Shown here in pieces: positions 32,206-41,387 of a DNA stretch of 64,000 nt. The translations under genes and the position numbers were made by a program. The stretch is from Acidobacteriota bacterium. GTDB lineage: Bacteria > Acidobacteriota > Blastocatellia > Pyrinomonadales > Pyrinomonadaceae. A model generated the notes under the pieces. The model did not search any database. It saw only the letters and a program-made list of their open reading frames with translations, and was not told the origin of the DNA. Numbering within the stretch: the first letter of the stretch is position 1; each line of letters opens with the position of its first letter. The DNA lies in the NCBI GenBank assembly GCA_016716435.1, contig JADJWI010000008.1, forward strand, positions 372,001-436,000, given 5' to 3'.

Positions 32206-33813
32206 ATGACAACTTCGATAGGACAGAGTATTGATGCACTTTGCAAGGAACATGGGATCGACCGTGATCTTGTGATCGAGGCGATGAAAGACGCGGTAAA
32301 GGCCGCGGCAAGAAAGCAGTTTCGTTCGCAGGATAAGACCGGCGACCATATTGAGGTCGAGTGGAACAACGACGAAGGGATGATCGAGATCTCTCTGCAA
32401 AAGGTCGTGGTTGCCGAGGTCGAAGATGAAAATGCCGAACTCTCGCTTGTAGATGCACAGGAGTTGGCCGGGGACGAGATCGAGATCGGCGACATGCTCC
32501 AGATACCGCTTCCGCAGGAAGAAATGGGCCGCATTGCCGCCCAGACCGCGAAGCAGATATTGGTTCAGAAAGTTCGTGAGGCTCTCCGCGAAAAGGTTTA
32601 CGAGGAGTACATTGACAAAAAGGGCACAATGCAGCAGGGAACCGTCAAACGGTTCGAGCGCGGCGACCTGATCATCGAATTCCAGAATGGACAAGAGGCT
32701 GTTCTTCCAAGGAAGCAGCAATCGCGTGGCGAGATGTGGAATCAGGGTGAGCGCATCCGTGCGGTCATCATGGACGTTTCAAAGGAACAGAAAGGGCAAC
32801 AGATAATCCTTTCACGTGCCTCAGAGGAGCTCGTCAAACAACTCTTCGAACTCGAAGTCCCAGAGATCTATGACGGAACTGTAGTTATCAAGTCCTGCGT
32901 GCGAGAACCCGGCGATCGGGCAAAGATCGCGGTGACGTCAAATGAGAAGGACGTCGATCCGGTGGGGGCGTGTGTGGGCATGAAAGGCTCGCGTGTCCAA
33001 TCGATCATCAAGGAACTCCGCGGCGAAAAGATCGACATTATACAGTGGTCCGATGAGCCATCGGTCTTCGCTGCAAATGCGCTTTCCCCGGCAAAGGTCT
33101 CGCAGGTTCGCATCACGGACATCGAGAACCGCCGGATGGACGTGATCGTTGGCGAAGATCAATTGAGCCTCGCCATCGGTAAACGCGGCCAAAATGTAAG
33201 GTTGGCGACCAGGCTCGTTGGTTGGGATATCAATATAGTAAGTGAGGAGGTCCTCAAGAAAGAGATCGCCAAGCAGATGGGCCAGATGATGGCTTCGGGT
33301 GCTGCAGTACCGATCGCCGCTCTCGAGGGAGTTTCGGCAAATCACGCGGAACTGCTTGAGGAGAAGGGGATCAAGGACGTTGAGGCACTTGCATCGACAT
33401 CCGTCGATGACATTGTCGATATCCTGGACGTCAGTCTTGACGAAGCTGAGCGGATCGTAAACTCGGCGGCGGCCATCGTAGAAGCCCGGAATGCGCAGAT
33501 CGCCCCTGAAGAGACCGATGGCAGTGTTGAAGAAACGGTCCCTGAAGGTGCGGAACCCGCTGAGGGGTCTCCGGTAGCAGCAGACGCGGAAGCCTCCGAG
33601 ATTTCCGACGAAGAGGCCGACGAAGAAAACACCTTGGAAAGTGATGAGTCTGCTGAGGTTGCCGATCCGGCGGAGACCGTGGAGGAACCGGTTGTGACCT
33701 CCGAGGAAGAGTCCTCCGAGGAAACGACCTCCGAACAAGCGGCCGAGCCCAAAGCAGAGACAACCGAAGAAACGGATGAAGGAAATACGGACGATGAAGA
33801 CGTTAAAGAATAG
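32206..33813 (+). CDS. nusA: Transcription elongation/termination factor NusA with acidic C-terminal tail
   Basis: 535 residues from the ATG at 32206. The N-terminal RNA-polymerase-binding domain (IGQSIDALCKEHGIDRDLVIEAMKDAVKAAARK) is followed by S1 (KGTMQQGTVKRFERGDLIIEF), KH1 (PGDRAKIAVTSNEKDVDPVGACVGMKGSRVQSIIKEL) and KH2 (DQLSLAIGKRGQNVRLATRLVGW). A helix-hairpin-helix repeat lies near residues 375-425. From about 436 to the end the protein is almost entirely acidic (Glu/Asp/Ser/Thr). Acidic C-terminal repeats exist in other NusA proteins, but this unstructured tail of about 100 residues is long. Confidence 0.95.
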   Translation: MTTSIGQSIDALCKEHGIDRDLVIEAMKDAVKAAARKQFRSQDKTGDHIEVEWNNDEGMIEISLQKVVVAEVEDENAELSLVDAQELAGDEIEIGDMLQIPLPQEEMGRIAAQTAKQILVQKVREALREKVYEEYIDKKGTMQQGTVKRFERGDLIIEFQNGQEAVLPRKQQSRGEMWNQGERIRAVIMDVSKEQKGQQIILSRASEELVKQLFELEVPEIYDGTVVIKSCVREPGDRAKIAVTSNEKDVDPVGACVGMKGSRVQSIIKELRGEKIDIIQWSDEPSVFAANALSPAKVSQVRITDIENRRMDVIVGEDQLSLAIGKRGQNVRLATRLVGWDINIVSEEVLKKEIAKQMGQMMASGAAVPIAALEGVSANHAELLEEKGIKDVEALASTSVDDIVDILDVSLDEAERIVNSAAAIVEARNAQIAPEETDGSVEETVPEGAEPAEGSPVAADAEASEISDEEADEENTLESDESAEVADPAETVEEPVVTSEEESSEETTSEQAAEPKAETTEETDEGNTDDEDVKE

Positions 33814-33919
33814 TCTCTGTCGTTTCAAATTGCGTTAGCCGGACCTGGGCAAAGTACGAAAGCAGGGCCGGTTGACCAAATTGCTGAAAGCCGCAGTCCT
33901 TGTTTGAGTACGAATATTT

Positions 33920-36652
33920 ATGGCAGTTGGTAAGAAAATACGAATTTACGACCTCGCTCGCGACCTAAAGCAGGATACGAAGCGCATCATGGAAGACCTG
34001 CGTCGCGAGGGTGCGGACGTGAGTGTCCCGTCGAACTCGGTAGCCGTCGAGATCGCAGAGAAGGTGCGGCTAAAATATTTTCCCAAGGCCGATCCGGCCC
34101 CGAAGCGCTCGATCAAGATCATCAAGGCGAAGCAGGTCGCTCGAACTGCAAAACCAGTTGAAAAACCAGCCGAAGAGCCGCCGGCCGACGTCGAGAAAGA
34201 GGTTTCAGCGGAGCCCGCGCCGCAGAAGCGAACCGTTAAGGTGGCAAAAAAGGCCGCCGAGCCTGCTAAGGCTGCCGAGCCCGCCGAGCCGGCCGAGGAA
34301 ACTTCGGCAACGACGGGAACCCGCAAGGTTCTGAAGCGAAAGCCGGTCGAGGAAACGGTAAAAGCGGCTGTTGAGGAAGAACCGATCAAGGCTGAAGAGC
34401 CGCAGGCCGAAGAGCCTTTTGAAGAACCTCAGTCTGCAGAGCCGGCGACAGACGAATCGGCTCCGGAGCCGGCTCCAAAAACAACTAACCGCATTCTGAA
34501 GCCGACCGGCACGCAGATCAAGCAACTCAAGTTGACGCCCGATGCTCTTCAAAAGGGCATCAAGCCGGGAGATCGGTTCGTCACGTCGACGCAGCCGACC
34601 AAAACTGGCAAGCTTTCAACCGAAGCTCGCGGACGTCGTGGTGAGTTCCGTGGAACGCCGGGCGAGACGAGCACGCCGCAAATGAACTATGTTCCGCCGG
34701 CCGACAATCGGCGGCGGCCGGGACGCTCGGGCGGACGAAAGAAAGGAGCCGATGCGAAGGGCGGACGGTTTGCCGAACGCGATGTTGATGCTCCGCGTCA
34801 GCGAACGATCGAAGAACGCGTGATGGCCCAAGTTGCCCGGCCCGAGGGCGAAGAGTTCAAGCAGGTCAGGCTTGTTGAAGGTGCAACGGTCCGTGAGTAT
34901 GCCGAGGCTCTTGGCATCACGCCGAGAGATATCGTTCAGCTTCTGATCAAGCGTGGTGTATTCGCGACGCTCAATCAGCCCATTGGCGAAAAGATGGGCG
35001 AAGAGCTCGGGCTGAATTTTGGTGTCGAGGTCAAATTCGTGCCGTTCGAAGAGATGGTCGTCGAAGAGGAATTCGAAGCGATCATCGAAACAGGTGGCGA
35101 CGATATCGAGGTGACGAGGGCACCGGTAGTTACGGTAATGGGGCACGTCGATCACGGCAAAACGTCGTTGCTTGACGCGATCCGCTCCGCCAACGTAGCC
35201 GAAGGCGAGGCAGGAGGAATTACGCAGCACATCGGTGCATACAGCGTTCACGTTCCGAATCCGGATGATGCCGACAACCCGCGGCGTGTTGTGTTCCTTG
35301 ATACGCCCGGCCACGAAGCATTTACCATGATGCGAGCTCGCGGTGCGAAAGCAACGGATATCGTCATTCTAGTTGTTGCGGCTGACGACGGCGTCATGCC
35401 CCAGACAATTGAGGCGGTAGAGCACTCCAAAGCTGCCGGCGTCCCGATGATCGTCGCCATCAATAAAATGGACAAACCGGACGCAAATCCGGATAAGGTC
35501 AAGCAGGGTCTTGCTGGGCTCGGGCTTCAGCCGGTCGATTGGGGCGGCGATGTTGAAATGGTACCGGTCTCGGCCAAGAAGCATGAGAATTTGGATACGT
35601 TGCTCGAAACTGTGCTGCTTCAGGCCGATATTCTCGACCTTAAGGCAAGCCCGACCCGTCGAGCTGCCGGTGTTGTGCTCGAGGCCAAGCTCGATAAGGG
35701 CCGCGGTTCGGTCGCTACCGCACTTGTCCAACAAGGGACGCTCAGGGTGGGCGATCCGTTCATCGTCGGCCAGTTTCACGGTAAGGTTCGCGCAATGTTC
35801 TCTGATCGCGGCGAAATTGTTACTGAAGCCCCGCCGGCGACTCCTGTCGAGATATTGGGACTGCAGGGCGTCCCGCTAGCAGGCGACACTTTCCAGGTCG
35901 TTTCGGATCTAGACCGAGCTCAAACGATCGCAAGCCAGCGTCAACAGCAGGCCCGCCAGGCGGCGATGATCAAAACGACCAAACGCGGTATCGAATCGCT
36001 CGGAATGGCTGAGGTCAAAGAACTTCTCGTCATCCTTAAGGCTGACGTACAAGGTTCGGTCGAGGTGGTTCGCGGAACGCTCGAGAAATTATCGACCGAG
36101 AAGGTCAAGGTTCGTGTGATCCGCGCCGGCGTCGGTGCGATCGCAGAATCGGATGTGTTGCTGGCATCGGCAACTCAGGCAGACAATGCCTCGACCGCCG
36201 TTGTGATCATCGGATTCAATGTGCGGCCCGAGTCGCGTGCATCGGATCTCGCCAAGCTTGAAGACGTCGACATCCGGCTCCACTCGATCATTTATAAGGT
36301 CGAAGAAGAAATCAAGGCCGCGATGATCGGAATGCTCGACGCGATCGAGAAAGAGGTCATACTTGGCAAGGCCCTGGTGCAGGAGACGTTCAAGGTTTCG
36401 CGTATTGGTACGATTGCGGGCTGCCGCGTCACCGATGGACTCATCCGCCGCCAAGCGAAGGCACGCCTGATCCGCGATGCGGTCGTTATCTGGGAAGGCG
36501 ACATCGCGACGCTCAAGCGGTTCAAGGACGATGTGAACGAGGTCAAGCAGGGGTACGAGTGCGGTATCAGCCTTGTGAACTTTAACGACATCAAGAACGG
36601 GGACGAGATCGAGGCCTTTGTGATCGAAAGCATCGCGGCCACGGAGCTCTAA
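33920..36652 (+). CDS. infB: Translation initiation factor IF-2
   Basis: 910 residues. GTPase that places initiator fMet-tRNA in the ribosomal P site. An N-terminal IF2_N helix bundle (KIRIYDLARDLKQDTKRIMEDL) is followed by an Ala/Glu/Pro-rich linker to about residue 300 and a second IF2_N (TVREYAEALGITPRDIVQLLIKRGVF). The G domain starts near 400: GHVDHGKTS, DTPGHEAF and NKMDKP are all intact. Domains II-IV follow to the end. The ylxR gene usually found between nusA and infB is absent; the 106-base gap has no frame for it. Confidence 0.96.
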   Translation: MAVGKKIRIYDLARDLKQDTKRIMEDLRREGADVSVPSNSVAVEIAEKVRLKYFPKADPAPKRSIKIIKAKQVARTAKPVEKPAEEPPADVEKEVSAEPAPQKRTVKVAKKAAEPAKAAEPAEPAEETSATTGTRKVLKRKPVEETVKAAVEEEPIKAEEPQAEEPFEEPQSAEPATDESAPEPAPKTTNRILKPTGTQIKQLKLTPDALQKGIKPGDRFVTSTQPTKTGKLSTEARGRRGEFRGTPGETSTPQMNYVPPADNRRRPGRSGGRKKGADAKGGRFAERDVDAPRQRTIEERVMAQVARPEGEEFKQVRLVEGATVREYAEALGITPRDIVQLLIKRGVFATLNQPIGEKMGEELGLNFGVEVKFVPFEEMVVEEEFEAIIETGGDDIEVTRAPVVTVMGHVDHGKTSLLDAIRSANVAEGEAGGITQHIGAYSVHVPNPDDADNPRRVVFLDTPGHEAFTMMRARGAKATDIVILVVAADDGVMPQTIEAVEHSKAAGVPMIVAINKMDKPDANPDKVKQGLAGLGLQPVDWGGDVEMVPVSAKKHENLDTLLETVLLQADILDLKASPTRRAAGVVLEAKLDKGRGSVATALVQQGTLRVGDPFIVGQFHGKVRAMFSDRGEIVTEAPPATPVEILGLQGVPLAGDTFQVVSDLDRAQTIASQRQQQARQAAMIKTTKRGIESLGMAEVKELLVILKADVQGSVEVVRGTLEKLSTEKVKVRVIRAGVGAIAESDVLLASATQADNASTAVVIIGFNVRPESRASDLAKLEDVDIRLHSIIYKVEEEIKAAMIGMLDAIEKEVILGKALVQETFKVSRIGTIAGCRVTDGLIRRQAKARLIRDAVVIWEGDIATLKRFKDDVNEVKQGYECGISLVNFNDIKNGDEIEAFVIESIAATEL

Positions 36653-36661
36653 GCGGTAATT

Positions 36662-37021
36662 ATGCGAAGGCCTGAGCGGTTGGCAGAGGCATTGAAAGAA
36701 GAGATTGCTGAGGTCGTTGGGTTCGAGCTCGATGACCCTCGGCTCGGCTCCATAACGGTTACGGACGTCGAGGTGACCAGTGATCTTCGCGACGCAAAGG
36801 TCTTTGTGCTCGTCCACGGAACCGAAAAGGAGATCAAGGGAGCTTTCGATGCTTTGGAAAAAGCTTCCGGATACATCCGGCGTCAGGTTGCTCTCGATCT
36901 GGATCTTCGTCACACTCCGCACCTTCACTTTGCCCGGGATACGGCCGAAGAAAATGCGGCCCGCATAGGCGAGTTGCTCGAAGCGGTCAAGCCTGCGGCC
37001 GATGTTGAAGCTGAAACCTAG
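36662..37021 (+). CDS. rbfA: 30S ribosome-binding factor RbfA
   Basis: 119 residues. Binds the 30S subunit and helps 16S rRNA 5'-end maturation and cold adaptation. The KH-like fold shows as MRRPERLAEALKEEIAEVVG, DPRLGSITVTDVEVTSDLRDAKVFV and LRHTPHLHFARD. It starts nine bases after infB, in the conserved order. The length is normal. Confidence 0.94.
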   Translation: MRRPERLAEALKEEIAEVVGFELDDPRLGSITVTDVEVTSDLRDAKVFVLVHGTEKEIKGAFDALEKASGYIRRQVALDLDLRHTPHLHFARDTAEENAARIGELLEAVKPAADVEAET

Positions 37022-37058
37022 ACAGAAATCTTAAGTAGTTTGATCATTTGTTGTATTA

Positions 37059-38021
37059 GTGTTAAGTCAAGTTGTTGAATTAATCGAAAGCCGGCAGAGC
37101 TTTGGCATTACGACCCACGTAAAGCCGGACGGCGACGGCGTCGGCTCGTCGCTCGGCCTTTGCTGGCTTCTTCGTTCGCTCGGCAAGGAAGCTGAGGTCA
37201 TCGTTCACGGTCCGATCCCACCGTCTTACCAATCGCTGCCGGGAGCCGATCAGATACGCGATATTGAGAACATTGACCGGAAATACGATGCTGTCTTCGT
37301 GCTCGAGTGTTCTGACATCAAGCGTCCCGGCATTCAAGGCCTCGAGAATGAACTCACCGTAAATATCGACCACCACGCGACCAGCGAACATTTCGGCAAG
37401 ATCAATTGGATCGACCCGACAGCTTCGGCAGTTGGCGAGATGATCTACAACCTATGCAAGGCCATTGGCGGCCGCGTGACGAAGGAGATCGCCGAATGTG
37501 TGTATATGGCGCTCATTACGGACACCGGTTCGTTTCACTTCCCGAATACAACGGAGCGTACGCTCAAGGTCGCGTCCGAACTTGTTAAAGCGGGTGTACG
37601 TCCGGCGGAGATCTCAGAAGCGGTTTACTACCACTATCCGTGGTCGCGAATCGAACTGATGCGGCAGGTACTTAATTCCGTTAGGCGAGATGAGACCGGC
37701 CGGATCGCTTTCATGCGGCAGACCCTTGCGATGCGCGAGTCTTCCGACGCGATCGACGGCGACAATAGCGGGTTCGTCAATATCCCGCTCGCCGCGAAAG
37801 AGATCGTTGCTGTTGTCCTGATGCGTGAGGTCGGCGACGGGCGATACCGCGTCAGCCTTCGCTCCAAGGGCGACATCAATGTAGCCCGCGTTGCCGAAAT
37901 GTTCGGCGGCGGCGGGCACAAAAATGCGGCCGGGCTTCGGGTCGAAGGCGATTGGGACGAAAAGGAAAAAGAGATCGTCGAGGCCTTGCAACAAGCGGTT
38001 GCGCGAAGCCTTGGCGATTGA
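37059..38021 (+). CDS. nrnA: DHH-family bifunctional oligoribonuclease / PAP phosphatase
   Basis: 320 residues, GTG start at 37059. Degrades nano-RNAs and dephosphorylates 3'-phosphoadenosine 5'-phosphate with Mn. The DHH domain has THVKPDGDGVGSSLG (metal site) and VNIDHHATSEHFG near residue 104. The DHHA1 domain ends with MFGGGGHKNAAGLRVEG, which grips the RNA base. It takes the place where truB is often found after rbfA. The next gene starts 12 bases later. Confidence 0.92.
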   Translation: MLSQVVELIESRQSFGITTHVKPDGDGVGSSLGLCWLLRSLGKEAEVIVHGPIPPSYQSLPGADQIRDIENIDRKYDAVFVLECSDIKRPGIQGLENELTVNIDHHATSEHFGKINWIDPTASAVGEMIYNLCKAIGGRVTKEIAECVYMALITDTGSFHFPNTTERTLKVASELVKAGVRPAEISEAVYYHYPWSRIELMRQVLNSVRRDETGRIAFMRQTLAMRESSDAIDGDNSGFVNIPLAAKEIVAVVLMREVGDGRYRVSLRSKGDINVARVAEMFGGGGHKNAAGLRVEGDWDEKEKEIVEALQQAVARSLGD

Positions 38022-38033
38022 TCCGGAGACCAG

Positions 38034-38618
38034 ATGAGCGAGGAGACAAAAGAAAAACGCTATAAGTGGCGACGCGATGATTACCGCGAAAAGACCCACG
38101 GGCTACTGATGGTCAATACCGGTGACGGAAAGGGAAAGACCACGGCGGCAATTGGTGTTCTGGTCAGGGCTGCCGGGCGAGGGATGAAGTGCTGCATGAT
38201 CCAGTTCATGAAGTCGAAGACCGACCGCTACGGTGAACATGAATCGCTCGAGAAGCTTGGGGTCGAGGTCCACACGATGGGAGCCGGCTTCACCTGGGAC
38301 ACCCAAGATAGTTCCATCGATATCAAGACATCCGAAGAGACCTGGGCGCTTTGCGTCGAGAAAATGAGGTCCGAGGAGTACGATCTTCTGGTCTTTGATG
38401 AGATCGTTTACGTACTCGATTACAAATTCCTCGACGTTGCTTCGGTGCTCGATGAGGTCAAAGCGATCCGAGAGAAACAGCCGCACCTTCACATCATAAT
38501 GACCGGCCGAAATGCTCCGGCGGAGCTTGTTGAAGCCGCGGATCTTGTAACCGAAATGAAGGAGATCAAGCATCCCTTTCACGCCGGCATATATGCTCAG
38601 CAGGGGATCGAGTTCTAG
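38034..38618 (+). CDS. btuR: Cob(I)yrinic acid a,c-diamide adenosyltransferase (CobA/BtuR/CobO type)
   Basis: 194 residues. Transfers the adenosyl group of ATP to cobalt in corrinoids to make adenosylcobalamin. The P-loop TGDGKGKTTAAIG lies near residues 29-41, then VRAAGRGMKCCMIQFMKS and DLLVFDEIVYVLDYKFLDV and the ITGRNAP-like MTGRNAPAEL. The family is clear. No other cobalamin gene and no B12-box leader is visible here. Adenosylcobalamin is also the cofactor of the methylmalonyl-CoA mutase at the right end of the window. Confidence 0.93.
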   Translation: MSEETKEKRYKWRRDDYREKTHGLLMVNTGDGKGKTTAAIGVLVRAAGRGMKCCMIQFMKSKTDRYGEHESLEKLGVEVHTMGAGFTWDTQDSSIDIKTSEETWALCVEKMRSEEYDLLVFDEIVYVLDYKFLDVASVLDEVKAIREKQPHLHIIMTGRNAPAELVEAADLVTEMKEIKHPFHAGIYAQQGIEF

Positions 38619-39172
38619 TGAAGGAAGATATCGAACGCCGGAGTGTTCATGGGTACCGCGATCATTTCTCGCTGGCGGTGACGACCTTCGGCGTCGGGTA
38701 CCTTCCGCTCGCTCCGGGAACATGGGGTTCAATAGTCGGGATCGGTATCTATCTTGGTGCCGAGTACCTGCTCTTAAACCTCGGTATGATCGATGACAAG
38801 ATCCTTCCGCCCGTAGTTCATGCCTGGACCTTGCCGGTCGTAACGATTGCACTTCTTCTCTTTACACTACTTGGAATTTGGGCGGCCGGACGTTCGACGG
38901 AACTTCTTGGCAACACCGACCCGCCGGAAGCGGTTGTTGACGAGGTGATCGGGCAGCTCATCGTGTTTCTTTTCGTTCCGTTCAGCATCGGGTGGCCGAT
39001 GATCATCGCGGGCTTTCTCCTTTTTCGGCTGTTCGATATCTGGAAGCCATATCCGATAGATTCGCTTCAGGTTCTCCCGGGCGGAATCGGCGTGTGTGCT
39101 GATGATATCCTTGCAGGCGTTTATGCCGGTGTTTGCCTTTCGGTGATATACGCGATATCTCTTTCGATATGA
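38618..39172 (+). CDS. pgpA: Phosphatidylglycerophosphatase A
   Basis: 184 residues, GTG start that shares the last base of the btuR stop (TAGTG). Removes phosphate from phosphatidylglycerol phosphate in the inner membrane. The signature is TTFGVGYLPLAPGTWGSIVG, then DPPEAVVDEVIGQLI, RLFDIWKPYPIDSLQVLPGGIGVCADDILAG. Hydrophobic segments fit the integral membrane family. Translational coupling with btuR and with the next gene (ATGA overlap) is likely. Confidence 0.93.
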   Translation: MKEDIERRSVHGYRDHFSLAVTTFGVGYLPLAPGTWGSIVGIGIYLGAEYLLLNLGMIDDKILPPVVHAWTLPVVTIALLLFTLLGIWAAGRSTELLGNTDPPEAVVDEVIGQLIVFLFVPFSIGWPMIIAGFLLFRLFDIWKPYPIDSLQVLPGGIGVCADDILAGVYAGVCLSVIYAISLSI

Positions 39173-39903
39173 TCATTCACGTTTTGCCGGGCGATTCGCT
39201 CGTCGAAGAATTTGCGAAAACCGGTATCGAAGGCGAGACGATCGTCTTTCGCGAAGCCCTTATCGTAGGTGATATTTGTGCCGAGACACTTGATGAATTC
39301 TGGGATATTCGCGCCAATTTCCTTAATTTGGAATACGGCGAAGACCCGATCGACTATCGCGAAAAAGTTGCGTATAAGGTCGAGCGGCTCACCTATTTGC
39401 CGGAAGATGCCGAGGTCAACCTCTGGTTCGAATACGAGCTTTTCTGTCAGGCAAATATGTGGTTTTGCCTAGACCTGTTGAATGATCATGGTAACGTTTA
39501 CCGAGTCGCTCCACTAAATGCCTCGCCGGATGACGCCTGGAAAGGTTTCGGAAATCACTCATTCGAGGACCTGAAGGAGTGTTCCCAGGCCCGACAAAGA
39601 TTCTCTGATGAAGACCTTAAAGTCGGAAGAAAGCTCTGGGCGGCGTTTCGCTCTCGCGATGGAGAAGAATTGCGGTCGCTAGGTGAATACCGTTCGCCGG
39701 TTTTTCCCTTTCTAAAGGAAGTCGCCGATGCAGCGGCAGAAATAGAAACACGACCTATCGAATTGATCCGCGAACTCAAGTCCGAAGGATTAAAGGAAAT
39801 GAAGGAAATTTTTCCGGAGTTTCAGAAGCGTGCCGGTGTTTATGGCTTCGGGGATCTGCAGGTTGAGCGTCTTCTTCATAGTGCTTTGAGTAATCCGGCG
39901 TAG
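39169..39903 (+). CDS. DUF1835-type protein
   Basis: 244 residues from the ATG at 39169, which overlaps the pgpA stop as ATGA. The N-terminus MIIHVLPGDSLVEEFAKTGI and the following IVFREALIVGDICAETLDEFWDIRANF match the DUF1835 pattern. WFEYELFCQANMWFCLDLLN is the second conserved block. DUF1835 proteins are soluble and uncharacterised. It is the last gene of the long rimP-to-DUF1835 run, and converges on corA with seven bases between stops. Confidence 0.78.
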   Translation: MIIHVLPGDSLVEEFAKTGIEGETIVFREALIVGDICAETLDEFWDIRANFLNLEYGEDPIDYREKVAYKVERLTYLPEDAEVNLWFEYELFCQANMWFCLDLLNDHGNVYRVAPLNASPDDAWKGFGNHSFEDLKECSQARQRFSDEDLKVGRKLWAAFRSRDGEELRSLGEYRSPVFPFLKEVADAAAEIETRPIELIRELKSEGLKEMKEIFPEFQKRAGVYGFGDLQVERLLHSALSNPA

Positions 39904-39910
39904 TCAATGA

Positions 39911-41002
39911 TTATTCGCCTTCCTCGCCTTTTTTCCCGACCGAACCTTCCCGTCGTTCACGCTGAAAGATCCATCCCCGCCGTTTGAAGTAAACCAGCAA
40001 AACGATAGTGATCACGGCCATTAGGCCGAGAACGGCAAAATAACCGTATGGAGTATGCAACTCCGGCATATTCTGAAAGTTCATTCCATAAATGCCGGCA
40101 ATAAGTGAAAGCGGCAAGATTATCGCGGAGACGACCGCGAGGGTTTTCATTACATCATTCGTGCGGTTGGCGACGACCGTGAAGTGGATCTCAACGAGCC
40201 CGCTTACGAGTTCACGATAGCTTTCTGAAAGATCGGCGACCCTAAGCAGGTGGTCATGCACATCACGGAAGAACGGCAGGACGATCTCAGGTATCTGCCT
40301 GAATTCGCCGTGCGACATACGATAGAGCACCTCACGCTGCCGCGTCGATATACGTTTCAAGCGGCCGACGCTCCGTCTGAGGTCCATGATGCGTTCGAGC
40401 ACAACGCTGTCGCTTTCCTTCATCAAAAGGATCTCGTCCTCGATGACCTCGATCTGCGCATTGAACTCGTCGACCACAGGGATGTAATTATCAACGAGCC
40501 GGTCGAGTATCTGGTGAAGCAAAAAGGCTGATCCGCGTTGGCAGGCGAAAGGACTGCTTCGGATCAAGGTCTTCGTTTCATTGATGCTGCGGAAGCTTTC
40601 GAGGTGAAAGGTAACGACGAAGTTTTCGCCGAGGTAGCCGTCCAATTCCTTTGTTACAAAGTCGGTCGGTGTTGTCTTGTCCGGCGTTACGCCGTGAACA
40701 ATAAAGAAAAGATAACCGGGAAATGCCTCGACCTTCGGCTGGTTTCTGGTTTCAAGACAATCTTCGACCGTAAGGTGATGAAATTTGAACACATTGAGCA
40801 GGAAAGCCTCGATCGCCTTGTGATCCGTTCCCTCGCCCCGAAGGTCGACCCAAACCAAGTTTGTACGATCAGCCAACAAGTCCGGGAGTTCCTCGAGCTG
40901 GAAGCCTTCCTCAACGTTCTCGGCCGCGTCGCGATATACAAATATTTCTGCAAATGAGGCCGAATCTGGCATATAGTTTAAGGCTGTCTGGTTTTGTAGC
41001 AT
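39911..41002 (-). CDS. corA: CorA-family magnesium/divalent cation transporter
   Basis: About 363 residues if the ATG at 41002 is used; GTG 41011 and ATG 40972 are alternatives. A large cytoplasmic domain is followed by two C-terminal membrane helices. The selectivity signature GIYGMNFQNMPEL sits at the end of the first helix, and YFKRRGWIF closes the second. The family forms pentameric channels for Mg2+ (also Co2+ and Ni2+). Length and domain order are normal. It diverges from infA. Confidence 0.92.
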   Translation of the reverse strand: MLQNQTALNYMPDSASFAEIFVYRDAAENVEEGFQLEELPDLLADRTNLVWVDLRGEGTDHKAIEAFLLNVFKFHHLTVEDCLETRNQPKVEAFPGYLFFIVHGVTPDKTTPTDFVTKELDGYLGENFVVTFHLESFRSINETKTLIRSSPFACQRGSAFLLHQILDRLVDNYIPVVDEFNAQIEVIEDEILLMKESDSVVLERIMDLRRSVGRLKRISTRQREVLYRMSHGEFRQIPEIVLPFFRDVHDHLLRVADLSESYRELVSGLVEIHFTVVANRTNDVMKTLAVVSAIILPLSLIAGIYGMNFQNMPELHTPYGYFAVLGLMAVITIVLLVYFKRRGWIFQRERREGSVGKKGEEGE

Positions 41003-41050
41003 TGGGAGCACGAATGTTCAAGCACCGGTATGGTTTTGCCCAAATATCGC

Positions 41051-41079
41051 TTAGCGAATTTCGGCAAGTGCGGTATAAT
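41051..41079 (+). promoter_or_regulatory. Promoter of infA with perfect -10
   Basis: TATAAT at 41074-41079 is a perfect -10. A weak TTAGCG (41051-41056) lies 17 bases upstream. Transcription would start near 41086, about four bases before the ATG at 41090, giving an almost leaderless mRNA. Confidence 0.6.
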
Positions 41080-41089
41080 CAATGAGCAG

Positions 41090-41308
41090 ATGAAAGAAGA
41101 ATTAATCGCCCTTGCGGGGGTAGTGATAGACAAACAGCCGAATGCGTATTTCAAGGTGAAGGTCAATGATAGTGACCACATTGTGTTGGCTACCATTTCG
41201 GGCCGAATGCGCCGCAACCGGATCCGCATCTTGATGGGCGACCGCGTTGATGTTGAGCTTTCACCCTACGACCTGACCAAAGGCCGGATCACCTACCGCC
41301 ACAAGTAA
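41090..41308 (+). CDS. infA: Translation initiation factor IF-1
   Basis: 72 residues, the normal length, from the ATG at 41090. The S1/OB fold shows as LAGVVIDKQPNAYFKVKV, HIVLATISGRMRRNRIRILMGDRVDVELSPYDLTKGRITYR. It binds the A site of the 30S subunit during initiation. It stands alone here, divergent from corA, with its own promoter and terminator, instead of in a ribosomal protein cluster. Confidence 0.95.
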   Translation: MKEELIALAGVVIDKQPNAYFKVKVNDSDHIVLATISGRMRRNRIRILMGDRVDVELSPYDLTKGRITYRHK

Positions 41309-41328
41309 ACCGACCGTGAGCTAGTTTC

Positions 41329-41353
41329 AGGGGCTTCGATCTTCGAGGCCCCT
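41329..41353 (+). terminator. Intrinsic terminator of infA
   Basis: AGGGGC-TTCGA pairs with TCGAG-GCCCCT around a three-base loop, then TTAGTTG. It lies 20 bases after the infA stop. Confidence 0.8.
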
Positions 41354-41364
41354 TTAGTTGCGCC

Positions 41365-41387
41365 CCCGAGCCTAATGGCGGCTCGGG
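41365..41387. other. Hairpin overlapping the stop codon of the M24 peptidase gene
   Basis: CCCGAGCC (41365-41372) pairs with GGCTCGGG (41380-41387); the TAG stop (41372-41374) begins at the arm-loop junction. There is no T-run on either strand. It may block read-through or stabilise the 3' end. Confidence 0.5.

Noticed and set aside
37900..38034. Cobalamin riboswitch before btuR
   Set aside because: btuR starts 12 bases after nrnA and no B12 box is present.
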